From: Pseudo-nitzschia pungens | Lineage: Eukaryota > Bacillariophyta > Bacillariophyceae > Bacillariales > Bacillariaceae | Reading direction: 5' to 3' | NCBI GenBank assembly: GCA_037355855.1 | Contig: CM074758.1 | Location: 6,111,001-6,175,000 of the forward strand | DNA length: 64,000 nucleotides | Shown: one piece after another, positions 52,171-62,848 of the stretch | Layout of the letters: each line of letters opens with the position of its first letter | Position numbering within the stretch: the stretch's first letter is position 1 | Notes under the pieces: model-generated | Seen by the model: only the letters and a program-made list of their open reading frames with translations | Told to the model about the DNA's origin: nothing | The model's database searches: none | Translations under genes and position numbers: made by a program

Positions 52171-53885
52171 ACAATTTGCGCATCGCGCATTTTGTCCGAC
52201 GTTCCGATGTTCCAGTACTAAAAATACGTAGATTTCTACACAACTTTACCATGCGATATCTCGCTTCCTTTTACACCCCCAATCACAACACCAGGACCTA
52301 TACATACTAACAGCGACCTCGCCTCTTTGATTCTGCTATTTCTTCAGTTGCTTGATGCTTTGTTTGGTTGAGTTGGTTGCCAATTCACCACTCGCCGACG
52401 ATCCACGATCCATCGGCAACAGCAGCAGCAGCAGCAGCAGCACCAAAACCGACACCTAATTTTCTACAGCAATTCCAGTACAGATTCTACCGTACAGCAA
52501 AACCGACGATCTGTTCTCCAAGCTCCATTGCAAGGCCCCTAAGTATATCTTATACTTAATGTTCTACACTGTTTCCAAGCTGCTTAAGTGATTCCCACTT
52601 AATGTTCTACATTCTTCGAAGTTCCTTGCTGAGTCCTCTTAAGTCTTTTCAAGTCGAAGTTCACGAACAGCCCCTTCCACTGTAGGAATATTTCTACAGG
52701 CAATTCCAGCTGTCATCTGTTTTCAAGTCCATTGCCCTGCTGGACTATAAGTGTTTTCACTTATGGTCCTACTGTTTCTGGACCCAAGCCCCAAAGCCGC
52801 TTAGTACAGCTCGCTTATGGCTCGACTACCTACAAATACCTCCCAGATGTACTGTACAAATGTCATCTGTTTTCAAGTCTACTGCCCTGCTGGACCGTAA
52901 TTGTTCTCGCTTAAGGTCCTACTGTTTTCTTACCCAAGCCCCACAGCCGCTAAGTACAGCTTGCTTAAGGCTCTCCTACCTACATAACCCTCTCAGATGC
53001 ACACTTCAACTGTCATCTGTTTTCAAGTCTACTGCCCTGCTGGACCATAATTGTTTTCAATCATGGACCTACTGTTTTTATGACCCAAGCCCCAAAGCCG
53101 CTAAGTATTCTTTACTTAACGCACCACCACCTACATATACCCCTCCAGTTCACAGTACAGCTGAGACCTGTTTTCAAGCCTACAGCCCTGATGGTCCTTA
53201 AGTGTTATCACTTAGAGCCCTGTTTCCAAGCTACTGCGGGAGAGCAAGTTCAAGTTCTAACAGAAGGCAAGCTGTTACGAATTTGAATTTGGTAGTAGGC
53301 TCCACCGCCTCTATGTGTTTCTGGCTACTACTAAGTTCGAACAGGAGGACAGCTGTTCTGAATTTGGTAGTAGGCTCTGTACTTTATGTACCATACAGTG
53401 GTAAGGAATGTGTTTGGGGATGACTACTCGCATTACTGATGCTGCACTCCAGCATTAAGAGAGGAGTTTTGCTTTTGTACGCTGACCACTAGCATTACAG
53501 ATACTATGTATCTAGTCAAGGGTTTTGCTTGTGTCAGCTGACCACTAGCATTACGGATGCTGCTCACCAGCATTGGAGGGACAGTTTTGCTTGTGTCTTT
53601 CCCTTTCACGTTCTTGTCACCCGTCTCTTGTACGCTTCGCAACAGCAGTGTCTGTTGTGCTCTGGACTGGTTCGTTTTTTTTTCCTGTCTCTTACCAAGG
53701 TTCGTTTGCAAAATAGCCGTCTTTACAACCTGGGGCCTATTCCCCATGGTTGAGGCGGCGCGTCGTTCTACAACTTGGGGCCTAACCTCTCTTCGATTGA
53801 GGCGACGATAAAGTCTGGTTACAGACTGAGTAGCTTTTAACCACCTTCGGTGGATTTTCCTACTTAAATACGTATATTATTATTA
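52171..53885 (+). mobile_element. non-autonomous LINE derivative, NA-LINE copy 3
   Basis: 1715 bp, 19 bp TSD TTTGCATGAAAAAGGATTT (52152-52170, 53886-53904). Starts ACAATTTGCGCATCGCGC, ends TACGTATATTATTATTA. It has fewer 150 bp repeat units (about 52720-53190) than copies 1 and 2, which accounts for the shorter length. The 3' hairpins lie at 53812-53827 and 53841-53853. No gene. Confidence 0.93.
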
Positions 53886-53904
53886 TTTGCATGAAAAAGG
53901 ATTT

Positions 53905-54442
53905 TCTTAGGTTGGCTCGGAAGCCTGCATCGTCGAGTCTCTGTAGGACTGTATCAATTTTGTTGAGATGGTCCTGCTCAGATTCTCCCTCTCTCTGGAT
54001 GATTAGGATATCGTTGATGTAGACTAGGACATAGTCCAGATCCCCTAATAGGTTCATCATGACTGATTGGAAGATATCGGGTGCACATGCAATTCCCATT
54101 GCCAATCTCTTGTAGGCGTATTTTCCCCATGGCAAAATGGTAGAGCAAATCTTTTGGCTCTCCTTGCAAATGGGAATGGTATAGTATCCTTGGGATAAGT
54201 CCAGTGCTGTGGCAGACTTGAACTTCTGTAGTCTTTGGATTGTTTCCCCTATTCGTGGTAGTGGAAATGGTTTCCTTTGGATGGCTGCATTCATCGTACG
54301 GAAGTCGGTGAGAATGCGAATGTCCCCTGTCTTCTTGGGCTGACAGAAGGTAGGAGATGCCCACGGTGAGTCATCATCATGGGGGAGTTTTTCCAGGACT
54401 CCAATATCACAGAGTATAGTGATCTCCTTCCGGAGCGCTTGT
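53905..54442 (-). pseudogene. family A reverse transcriptase core (A2)
   Basis: Minus strand: EKLPHDDDSPWASPTFCQPK, DFRTMNAAIQ, LDLSQGYYTIPI, AMGIACAPDIFQ, then YIND (near 54010-54020) in place of YxDD, EGESEQDHLNKIDTVLQRL. The frame is open throughout. The Asn in the catalytic box is shared with A3. Interrupted at 54442-54450 by LINE 2. Confidence 0.92.
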
Positions 54443-54452
54443 TTGAAGGCCT

Positions 54453-56243
54453 GGGCATTTCCTCCAACGCCGAGGGGTTTGCTCCAGTGATTCTAGAGCT
54501 CCAGTGGATGTCACTGCTGGCACCAAGTGTTCTCATAGTTCTTATGTCACTCTGTCCCTTCCAAGGTTGATGTCACAACGCCCTGGGGAACTATATGATG
54601 AGCTGCTCAAGTCTCTCAAGGAAGCTTTGGATCTTCTATGGACTGTTGACAAGCGCCTGGTGTTGTATGTTTTTCCCTCCAGAGCCAGGCTCAACCCCAA
54701 GGCCAAGCCTGTTACCAAGTTTTGGACGACACTTCCTGACAGGAAGACCTTGGAATTGTATGTTGCTCAGCTCTGGCTTCGCAGTAGAACTGCTCCTCAT
54801 CTACGCTTCTTTGTGGGCCACAGTGCTTCCCTGGAGAAACTCTTTTCAGCACAATTGCTCCAGAGGCTCAGAGACCGTGATATGGACCTGAAATATGACC
54901 ACATACAGGCCCCAGTTATTGTCACATGTGGCTTTCTCCTTGGATCTTACATGCAGAGTTTTGATCTTGACCACTACAACGAATTGCTTCACACTCATCC
55001 CAGGTTTCAGGCGTGTCCTATTGCTGTTATCAGGAAGAATATCAGCCTTGACAACTCCAGAACTCCTGATCCCAATCCGGTTCTGGCTGCTCATGTTTTA
55101 TGTGATGCAACAAAGCGCGCCCAAACTGTTAAGCTCCTCAAAGCCCAGTTCAACCGTTGCAAACCTTCAGACATTGCCTCTCTCCCTGATGGTAAATTCT
55201 ACAAATTTATTGAGACAGCTACCAATCCTTCTGACAGACCTCTTCCCCCCTCCAAGCTCAAGACTGTTCGCCAGGCTAAGCACCGCCAAGCTAAATTTAT
55301 TGAGAGCCATGAAACTGCTCCTGTTCTGGGGGTAGTTGATCTTGATCTTCCAGTTGACCTGGGCCAAGGGCTGGGTTTGAAGACACTGCGCAGTGTGCTT
55401 CTGGGTATCCGAACCCGTGACAATTGGTCATGGCCTCTTTTTCTTTCTGTCGATACCAGTTCATACCGAGGCGAGATCCTTGCTTTGTACAATATCACTA
55501 CCAAGGCTGAAGCAATGGCCATGTTGTCTTTCCTGCCTATTATACTGGAAGCTCATTATGGTTCTTGTGTTCGACAATGGTTCTCTTCTGAGTGCTTGCT
55601 TGAAATGGAAGCCTACCATTGGGATGCTGCTGCCAATTGTGTTGTGGAAACTGCACCTGCTGCAGATCCAATGCAGGATGACTCTCTTCCCTTTTTTGGT
55701 GATGGGGACGCAAGAGATTGGGAACTTGTTGATGATGACTTGTCAGTTGACCTTGCCCCAGACCTCACCTTTGATCTGGATCTGCACTTTAACCTCCAAG
55801 CCCGTGCTGACAGTGGTGGTGGCGGATTTGATGATTCTCAATCCATGGATACTTTAGCAACCGGTACTTCCAATCTCACTGATGTCCAGGCTTCAGCGCC
55901 TGCAGGTGGTGTTCCTACTGGAGGTGATCCTTCCAATGTTGCCAAGGCTGATGCCTCTCCTGGTATTCCTCCTGAAGTTCCCCCTGAAGTTCCTGACCCT
56001 CCCCAGAATGCCATGGCCGGTGACCTCCCTGTGGCCTCTCCTGATTCCTCAACTGCAGTTCCTGCTGCCGGTGGTGGGGAAGACGCAGCCTCTGCATTGA
56101 GGCTTGGAGTTGCTGCAATTGCATTCTCCTCCAGCCATGATGCTAGTGTCAGTGATTTGAGCCATGCCAATGTTTCCACCAAATCAGCTCCGGCAACTCT
56201 TCCATCCCTGCGACAGACTGGGTTTCCTTCTGATCATGGTTAG
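54453..56243 (+). pseudogene. LINE 2 ORF1, C-terminal half
   Basis: The frame is open from the truncation point (GHFLQRRGVCSSDSRAPVDV) to TAG at 56241-56243, 596 codons matching the C-terminal part of LINE 1 ORF1 with scattered substitutions. It lacks the native start and the basic, low-complexity N-terminal half. ATG 54504 could in principle start a short product. Confidence 0.88.
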
Positions 56244-59200
56244 CTCTTCTGGTATGAGGTTTGATGGGATGCCTTCCAATCCAAATCCCATCAATGCTTC
56301 TCCTGTTTCTCCCTTTTCCCCCTCCGCCTCTTCCCCTGTCTCTCATTTTGTCCAATTAACTCTTCATGGAGACTCTCTTGCTGCTAAGGATTCTGACAGT
56401 TTTGGTCATTCCTTTCCTCAAGCTCCATCCTCTAATTCCACCATCATCACCTTCCAAAACATTGGACCCCAGCGTAGAGCTGCCTTTATGTCCAGGTCCA
56501 AGCACAACTCCCGTCAATTTGTCAAGAGCAATGCCAGTGTGGCTCTTTTTGCTGAACATTGTTTGAATGAATCCAAACTCCTGCCATGTGATCTTTTCAA
56601 TCGGCGCATGAAGAATATCAGTCCCTCCAGTTTTTCCTACCTTGCCAACAACAAGCATGAAGCTTCTGCCTGTTCCTGGCTTCAGCCTGGTGGTACAGGG
56701 TTTTCCATTGATCAACTGTTCAGTTCCCACAAGATTGCCCATGGGGCTGATCCTTCTGGTCTTGGGAGATGGTCCTTTGTCAAGTTTCAGGGCAGGGATG
56801 GTTACACTGTCACTATGTTTTCTGCTTACTGCCCTGTTGAAAATGACAGGGACCTTGGTTCCGTCTGGAATCAACAGTACCGATACTTTCAAGCAGCTGA
56901 AAATCTTTTCAGTCCCAACCCATGCATTCTCTTTCACAGGGATTTGACTGCTGCCCTTCAGGTCTGTCTGGGTGCAGGTGACCAGGTCATTCTTGGGATT
57001 GATCAAAATGCTGATGTTCGGACTGATGGCTTGTCTTTTGAGCTCAAGGCTCTTGGTTTCAGAGATGCCATTCTTACCCTTCATAGTCAGTCTTCTCCTC
57101 CTGCCACCCACAACCGCAACACTACCAGAACACCAATTGATGCCATTTGGGTCTCTGAGAATGTTGATGTTCTCAGGGCTGGGTATTGTCCCTTTGGTGG
57201 TGCCCAGGGTATGGAATCTGACCATAGAATGCTTTGGATTGAAGTCTGTAATTGCAGCCTCATGGGCAAACACCTGCCACCTCCCGTGAGCTTCTCTCAT
57301 TCCAAACTCCAGTCCTCCCACCCTCATCTGCGCCAACGGTATTTCAAGCGTGTCAGGCACAGCTTTCTCAAGGCTGGAGTGTTTTCTCTCCAAGCTAAGC
57401 TGGAACACCTCCTGGCTCAGTTTCAGTCTGGGGATATTTCTGTGCGCGCTGATCTCATCACCACATATGAAGTCCTCCATGAAACCTCCACCTCTCTCAG
57501 GCTCTCTGTTGAACAAAACCTTTGCCACACAAGAGCTGGTCTGGTTCCTTGGTCCCCGAAGCTGCAAGTCTATCGTGATACAATTGACTTTTGGCGGCGT
57601 GTTGTTAAGCTGAGACAGGGTGTGTCCACCAGTCATACTGTTTTGAAAAGGCTGGCATGCAAGCTTTCTCTCTACAAAGGAGAACACTGTGATCTTTCCA
57701 GTGCTGTCCTCCACCTGAAACAAGCTTACAGGCAATACCGGGCAGTGAAAAAATTGGCCCCCTCTTGGAGAGACTCCTTCAATCAAGGCCTGGTGGATGC
57801 ACTTCTTGCTGAAGGCAAACCTCACAACCAGAATGCTTCCCAGATTCGTGCCAGGATGCGCAGGGAACGTCTTCAAAGAGAGCTTGGCCTTGCTGCTAGG
57901 TCTATTCGGGGACGTGTCAACAAGTCAGCTGTCTTGAGAGCTATTGCAGTTGGCCATGATGGTGCTGAACAGGTCTTGGAGTCCCAGTCCACTATGGTTC
58001 TAGCTATGGCTGAATCCAATGTCCGGCGTCAACAGCAGTGTCTTGGCACTCCCTCCATGACTCCCTCCTTCATTCAAGATTTTGGCTACCTCGGCACAGC
58101 CCATGCTTCTGCTCAAGTTCTTGATGGCACATATAATCCTCCTCCTGCCACTGACAAATACCTGTCTGAATTTCTTTCTTGTCTCAAAGTCCCTGACTCT
58201 ATGCTGAGTTTGCCCCCCTTTGACTATTCAGTGTGTCCAGCTGACAATGCTGCTGCCTGGAAACACCAAAGGGAACGCACAGCAAGTGAACCTTCTTGTT
58301 TGAGTTTTGCCCACCACAAGGCTTTTGCCCTGGATCCCCAGTTGAACAAGTTTGACACTCTACTGAGATCCGTCCCATTGATTGTTGGCTTCTCTCCTTC
58401 TGCCTGGCAGGTCATCACGGATGTTGAGATATTCAAGAAACCTGGTGAATATAGAGTGGATAAGATGAGACTCATCCAGTTGATGTCTCCTGAGTTCCAA
58501 ATCAACAACAAGATGATTGGCAGACGCATTCTTGCCCATGCTGAACGTGCCAATGCAGTGGCGGTTGATCAACATGGAAGCAGGAAACACCACAAGGCCA
58601 TCAACACCTGCTTGAACAAGAAGCTCATCTGTGATGTGTTGAGGCAGAAGCGCAGATCCGGTGCTGTTGCTATGAATGATGCCAAGGGCTGTTATGATAG
58701 AATCTCTCATCCCATTGCAGGTCTCACTCTCCAGAGCTTTGGTGTTCCTGCACATGTGTGTGAAGTTCTTCTTTCTACTCTGCAACATGCTAAGCACCAC
58801 ATCAAAACTGGTTTTGGTCGTTCCGGCCCTGTGTATGGTGATGAACCTGTTCCTCTCAGTGGTTGTGGCCAAGGCAATGGTATTGGTCCAACTCTTTGGG
58901 CCTTGGTGTCAACCATTGTCTTCCGAATGATGCAACAGGCTGGGCATGGTGTCCATCTTATCACTTCTTTATCACTGCAACTGGTTTCTCTTGTGGGTTT
59001 TGCCTTTGTGGATGACACAGATTTGTTTTGTGCTGGCTCTGATTCCTCAACATCTGGTGAGGAATTGGCTGTTGATTTTCAGGGAGCTCTTGACCGATGG
59101 GCTGGTGGGATTATTGCCACTGGTGGTGCGATTGAACCTGCCAAATCCTTCTGTTATTTGATTGATTTCAAATGGAATGGATCTGGTTGGGACTATCGCT

Positions 59201-62076
59201 CCATTGCTGACATGCCCGGTGACTTCTCTGTTGCTGATAAGAATGGCAATCGCGCTACCCTGGATCGTTTTGAAGTTGCCCATGCTGACAAGACCCTTGG
59301 GGTTTTTATCTCCATGGATGGCAATGAGGAAGCACAGATTGCTCACATGAAGTCACAGTCCCAGTCTTTTGGCTCTCAGCTCAAGGCTTCCAAGTGTGAG
59401 AAGAGGGCATCCCTCTACACCTTCAAGTATTCTTTCATGAAGTCTGTTGAATACCCCATGCCTGTCACGCAACTTGATGAGGCCACCTGGACGAAGATCA
59501 TTCACCCAGCTCTTGTTCCTGTGCTGAATAAAGCAGGGATGTCACGGACATTTCCCAGACATGTATTCTATGGTCCTTCCCTCTATCAAGGCTTTGGTTT
59601 CATTCACCCCTACCTCCTCCAAGAGTTCAGTCATATTGCCACCCTCTTTCAGGAATCTGTCAGGTCCTCCCAAACTGGTAGGATTCTCAGGCTAACTGCT
59701 GAGTCTCTACGGCTCGAACTTGGCATTCCTCTCCATCTTGGTGTCACACCATATCATCCTTTTGCTTCATACGTCACTCCTTGCTGGTACAAACATGTGT
59801 GGAAGTTTTTCTCTGTTCACCCTGTGAGCTTGTTTGAAGACTTCCCAGATCTTCCCCTGCTACGTTCCAATGACTGCTATCTCATGCAAGCCTTTGTCAA
59901 CGCTGGCTTCAGAGGTGCTGACTTGTCCCTCTTGAATCACATGCGCATGTCACTCAAGGCTATCTCCCTTGCTGACATTTGTACTCCAGATGGGAAGAGA
60001 CTCTCTCCCATGGCTTTCCAGATGATATCCTCCAATCACTTGAGGGATCATCTTGACTGGCCGAGATGTCCTCCATCTTGGCCTCCAGCAGCAAAGCGCT
60101 TATGGACTAAGGCACTTCAGACCTGTTTTCTTCCCCCTTGTCCACCCCCTGCAGCCAGGGCACTAGCTCCTTCTTTTCATCTTGGGCCTTGGCTCTCTCC
60201 CCAGACAGCTTCTCTTTGGCCTTGGTTTTTGTCTCCATCCACCAACAGAATATTCTTCAAAACTTCTACTGGCTGGACTGTAAGCACCTCCCAGGGCAGG
60301 GGCAGATACAGGGTCACTGCTGAAATCCTTTCTGACAAACCAGCCTGCGCTGATGTGCTTGTCTGCCCTGTTATTTGTGGCCAAGTTGTCCGCGTTGTCG
60401 GGTCTTCAGCCTTTGTTTCTGAACCTCCTGACAAGGATCCTCTGGAGTACAATCCATTTGATTCTCTTCCAGACTCCCCGGCAGATGCCTTTGACGCACT
60501 CTGTGCGTCTCCAAGGGTACTTCTCCACAAATATTCCCTACCACAGGCTGGCTGTCAGCACATTGTTGATGCTATCCAGAGAGGTACTGCCAGTGCTGTC
60601 TGCGATGGTTCATTTGATCCGGAACTTCTCAGAGGAACTTCTGCTTTCATTCTGTCACCCAATACCTCCACCAAGTCTGCTTCATTGTTCCTCACTGGCT
60701 GTAATTTTGTCAGTGGGTCCCCTGAGGATCAGTCATCCTACAGGAGTGAACTGGCAGGTATCATTGGGGTTCTCACCTGTTGCATTGCTCTGGTGAGTAT
60801 CTTTGATATTGCTTCTGGCTCTATCACTATTGCTCTGGATGGTGACACAGCTCTCAAACAGGCTCAAGGATCTTGGCCATTGGTTATTTCCCAGAAGTCT
60901 TTTGATTATGTTTATGTCATCCGAAACATGATTTCTGCCCTGCCCATCTCTGTGCACTTTCAGTGGGTTCAGGGCCATCAAGCTGGAATCTTTCTTGATT
61001 GGTGGGCACTTCGCAATCATCAGGCTGACAGCATGGCAAAGGCCTTTCTCTCTGTCCATAGAGCTTCTGCCCATCACTATCCCAGACTTGTGTTTGAGCC
61101 CTGGGCATTTTCTCTCAATGGATGCAAGTGTTCAAGGTTTGATCAGAATGCTCTGCATGTTGCCATTTCTGGTCCTCCTCTTCTTCAATATTGGCAGACC
61201 CACCATGATATCCCCATTCCACAACCTGTTTTGGGTTCCATCCATTGGTGTGCCCATCTGTCTGCCTTCAAGCGACTCCCTCCTGGCATGCAAAGGTGGT
61301 TTGTCAAGTTTGCTTCTGGATGCATTGGTGTTGGCAACCAACTACTTCACTACCAGTATCAGGATCACTCCAGATGCCCATTGTGTGATGCAGACAACGA
61401 GAAGGTTTCTCATGTGCTCTCCTGCAAGGATCCTGGGGCTGTCAGGCACAGTGTGTCGGCCTTCACGGGACCACTGCAGAAGAGGCTTGAAGTTGAACAA
61501 ACTGATCCATCATTGGTTGCTGCCATTGTGGATCTTCTCACAAGAGTTCGGAAGGGCCAGAGAATTTATCCATCATCCTACTCCCTTGCAATTGCTTCTG
61601 CTGTCAGGGCACAGAGGACTATTGGTTGGCACAACTGGCTTCTTGGTAGGTGGTCTCCTCGCTGGTATCAAATCCAGGCTGACTACTACTCCCACATTGG
61701 AAGCAAGCGCTCTCCCAAACGTTGGGCTACAGCTATCATCCATCAGTTCTTTCTTACCTCCTGGGATCTTTGGACTTATAGGAATGAACGACTCCATGGT
61801 CCTGGGGGTACCCTGGATGCTGAACAACACCAATCTCTTGATGCTTCCATCACCTCAGAATTGGCAATTGGTACAGCTGGTGCACTTCCCCAGTCACACT
61901 CCCTGTTACAAACCCCTTTCCACGTCCTACAAGGTTACACCCTGACTGCCAAGAGGCAGTGGCTTGCAACCATCCACCTTGCCAGGAAGCAGTATGCAGC
62001 GCCTGTCCCACCAGTGCAGCCATACCAACAAGAGGCTGCTCTTCTCAGAGCCTGGCTTACTGGACCTCAGGGTTGA
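56236..62076 (+). CDS. LINE 2 ORF2: endonuclease, reverse transcriptase, RNase H, CCHC finger
   Basis: 1946 residues, intact, same start relation to ORF1 as in LINE 1 (ATG at 56236, ORF1 stop TAG ending at 56243). APE-type endonuclease motifs AEHCLNE, GIDQNAD and SDHRML; reverse transcriptase NDAKGCYDRI (~residue 813), GCGQGNGIGPTLWAL and FVDDTDL (~923); RNase H VCDGSFDP (~1454) to DSMAKAF (~1597); zinc finger CPLC near 1713. Stop TGA at 62074-62076. Two intact ORF2 copies of one family in one window suggest recent activity. Because the 5' UTR is missing, this copy probably lacks its own promoter. Confidence 0.95.
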   Translation: MVSSSGMRFDGMPSNPNPINASPVSPFSPSASSPVSHFVQLTLHGDSLAAKDSDSFGHSFPQAPSSNSTIITFQNIGPQRRAAFMSRSKHNSRQFVKSNASVALFAEHCLNESKLLPCDLFNRRMKNISPSSFSYLANNKHEASACSWLQPGGTGFSIDQLFSSHKIAHGADPSGLGRWSFVKFQGRDGYTVTMFSAYCPVENDRDLGSVWNQQYRYFQAAENLFSPNPCILFHRDLTAALQVCLGAGDQVILGIDQNADVRTDGLSFELKALGFRDAILTLHSQSSPPATHNRNTTRTPIDAIWVSENVDVLRAGYCPFGGAQGMESDHRMLWIEVCNCSLMGKHLPPPVSFSHSKLQSSHPHLRQRYFKRVRHSFLKAGVFSLQAKLEHLLAQFQSGDISVRADLITTYEVLHETSTSLRLSVEQNLCHTRAGLVPWSPKLQVYRDTIDFWRRVVKLRQGVSTSHTVLKRLACKLSLYKGEHCDLSSAVLHLKQAYRQYRAVKKLAPSWRDSFNQGLVDALLAEGKPHNQNASQIRARMRRERLQRELGLAARSIRGRVNKSAVLRAIAVGHDGAEQVLESQSTMVLAMAESNVRRQQQCLGTPSMTPSFIQDFGYLGTAHASAQVLDGTYNPPPATDKYLSEFLSCLKVPDSMLSLPPFDYSVCPADNAAAWKHQRERTASEPSCLSFAHHKAFALDPQLNKFDTLLRSVPLIVGFSPSAWQVITDVEIFKKPGEYRVDKMRLIQLMSPEFQINNKMIGRRILAHAERANAVAVDQHGSRKHHKAINTCLNKKLICDVLRQKRRSGAVAMNDAKGCYDRISHPIAGLTLQSFGVPAHVCEVLLSTLQHAKHHIKTGFGRSGPVYGDEPVPLSGCGQGNGIGPTLWALVSTIVFRMMQQAGHGVHLITSLSLQLVSLVGFAFVDDTDLFCAGSDSSTSGEELAVDFQGALDRWAGGIIATGGAIEPAKSFCYLIDFKWNGSGWDYRSIADMPGDFSVADKNGNRATLDRFEVAHADKTLGVFISMDGNEEAQIAHMKSQSQSFGSQLKASKCEKRASLYTFKYSFMKSVEYPMPVTQLDEATWTKIIHPALVPVLNKAGMSRTFPRHVFYGPSLYQGFGFIHPYLLQEFSHIATLFQESVRSSQTGRILRLTAESLRLELGIPLHLGVTPYHPFASYVTPCWYKHVWKFFSVHPVSLFEDFPDLPLLRSNDCYLMQAFVNAGFRGADLSLLNHMRMSLKAISLADICTPDGKRLSPMAFQMISSNHLRDHLDWPRCPPSWPPAAKRLWTKALQTCFLPPCPPPAARALAPSFHLGPWLSPQTASLWPWFLSPSTNRIFFKTSTGWTVSTSQGRGRYRVTAEILSDKPACADVLVCPVICGQVVRVVGSSAFVSEPPDKDPLEYNPFDSLPDSPADAFDALCASPRVLLHKYSLPQAGCQHIVDAIQRGTASAVCDGSFDPELLRGTSAFILSPNTSTKSASLFLTGCNFVSGSPEDQSSYRSELAGIIGVLTCCIALVSIFDIASGSITIALDGDTALKQAQGSWPLVISQKSFDYVYVIRNMISALPISVHFQWVQGHQAGIFLDWWALRNHQADSMAKAFLSVHRASAHHYPRLVFEPWAFSLNGCKCSRFDQNALHVAISGPPLLQYWQTHHDIPIPQPVLGSIHWCAHLSAFKRLPPGMQRWFVKFASGCIGVGNQLLHYQYQDHSRCPLCDADNEKVSHVLSCKDPGAVRHSVSAFTGPLQKRLEVEQTDPSLVAAIVDLLTRVRKGQRIYPSSYSLAIASAVRAQRTIGWHNWLLGRWSPRWYQIQADYYSHIGSKRSPKRWATAIIHQFFLTSWDLWTYRNERLHGPGGTLDAEQHQSLDASITSELAIGTAGALPQSHSLLQTPFHVLQGYTLTAKRQWLATIHLARKQYAAPVPPVQPYQQEAALLRAWLTGPQG

Positions 62077-62301
62077 TTACACTTTGTACCTTGGTCTTGT
62101 CTTCTGTTCCTGCTTCTTATCCTGTCCCATCCCTTTTGATACTGGATCTTATCCCAATATCTTCATTCCCATTTCACTTTATCTCAATTCCCTATTTTGT
62201 GGGACTTGTTTGTCTTTTTCCCTGCTTGATGTTCAAGGTTTGTTTGAAAATTTGTCGTTCTGCCACTTGGGGTCCTGACTCTATGATGGAGGCGACGTTA
62301 A

Positions 62302-62343
62302 AGTCTGGTTACAGACTGAGTAATTTAGTTTCACCTTTGGTGA
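62302..62343 (+). other. 3'-terminal hairpin pair of LINE 2
   Basis: AGTCTG-GTTA-CAGACT at 62302-62317 and TCACC-TTT-GGTGA at 62331-62343, followed by TTATTTAAATACGTATATTAA and the tail. Same structures as LINE 1. Confidence 0.75.
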
Positions 62344-62386
62344 TTAAAGTTATTTAAATACGTATATTAATTAATTAATTGAAGGC

Positions 62387-62848
62387 ATGGGGCACCGAAT
62401 AGTACCGTTGCAGGACCAGTTTGACCCCTGGTTGGAGTTCAAAGGATACCGGTTCTATATTTTTGAGCAGACCCAACCCTCCTCCAAAGAGTGTTGGGAA
62501 TTTCTTCAATGTTCGTTTCAGAGCTTCCTTGGACTCGTCTGTAATCTCCAGGTCATTGACCATAGCGTCTATGTCAACTTTGGAGTAGTCGGCGTCCAAA
62601 ATTTTGGATTGCCTTTCTTCCTCCTGTTGGAGGATTGGACTTTGTGTGTTGGCAAAGAATACTGCCTCACATTTGTCCGGGTCAGCGAGCTTCCCCATTC
62701 CCTTCATAGGGATGGAGTCACCCTGCCACTCGATTGTCCGGGAGCTGTATTTGATGTCCAGTCCCAGTTGTGCCATCAGGTTGGATCCTATAATCATGTC
62801 ATAGGGTACTTCCTTGTGATGATGGTACTCATCCACTTGGAAGGTCCA
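62387..62848 (-). pseudogene. family A protease end and reverse transcriptase N-terminus (A2, truncated)
   Basis: Minus strand: WTFQVDEYHHHKEVPYDMI, MAQLGLDIKYSSRTIEW, then the linker to LLKNIEPVSFELQPGVKLV and VPHAF. Homology to A3 stops at 62848, before the protease DTG motif, so A2 has lost its protease active site, gag and 5' LTR. No stop occurs within the preserved part. Confidence 0.88.

Larger units (their letters stand above)
54451..62378 (+). mobile_element. LINE 2, 5'-truncated copy of the same LINE
   Basis: 7.93 kb plus strand. Starts inside ORF1 and ends in a (TTAA)n-like tail. The 8 bp TSD is TTGAAGGC (54443-54450, 62379-62386). ORF2 is complete. The body is nearly identical to LINE 1 but the tail repeat differs (TTAA steps instead of ATT). 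5' truncation is the normal outcome of incomplete target-primed reverse transcription. Confidence 0.92.
22109..62848 (-). mobile_element. Ty3/gypsy family A, copy A2, outermost element of the right stack (5'-truncated)
   Basis: Minus-strand segments 22109-23018, 24475-25365, 51804-52170, 53905-54450 and 62387-62848 reassemble in order (3' LTR, integrase, RNase H, reverse transcriptase, protease). Every gap is an insertion with recognisable TSDs: a TIR element, A3, NA-LINE 3 and LINE 2. The protease region stops at 62848 against unrelated sequence, so gag and the 5' LTR are missing. Confidence 0.9.

Noticed and set aside
56356..57876. 506-codon open frame on the minus strand
   Set aside because: It is antisense to the LINE 2 endonuclease region; its content mirrors ORF2 codons and the same antisense frame is broken in LINE 1.
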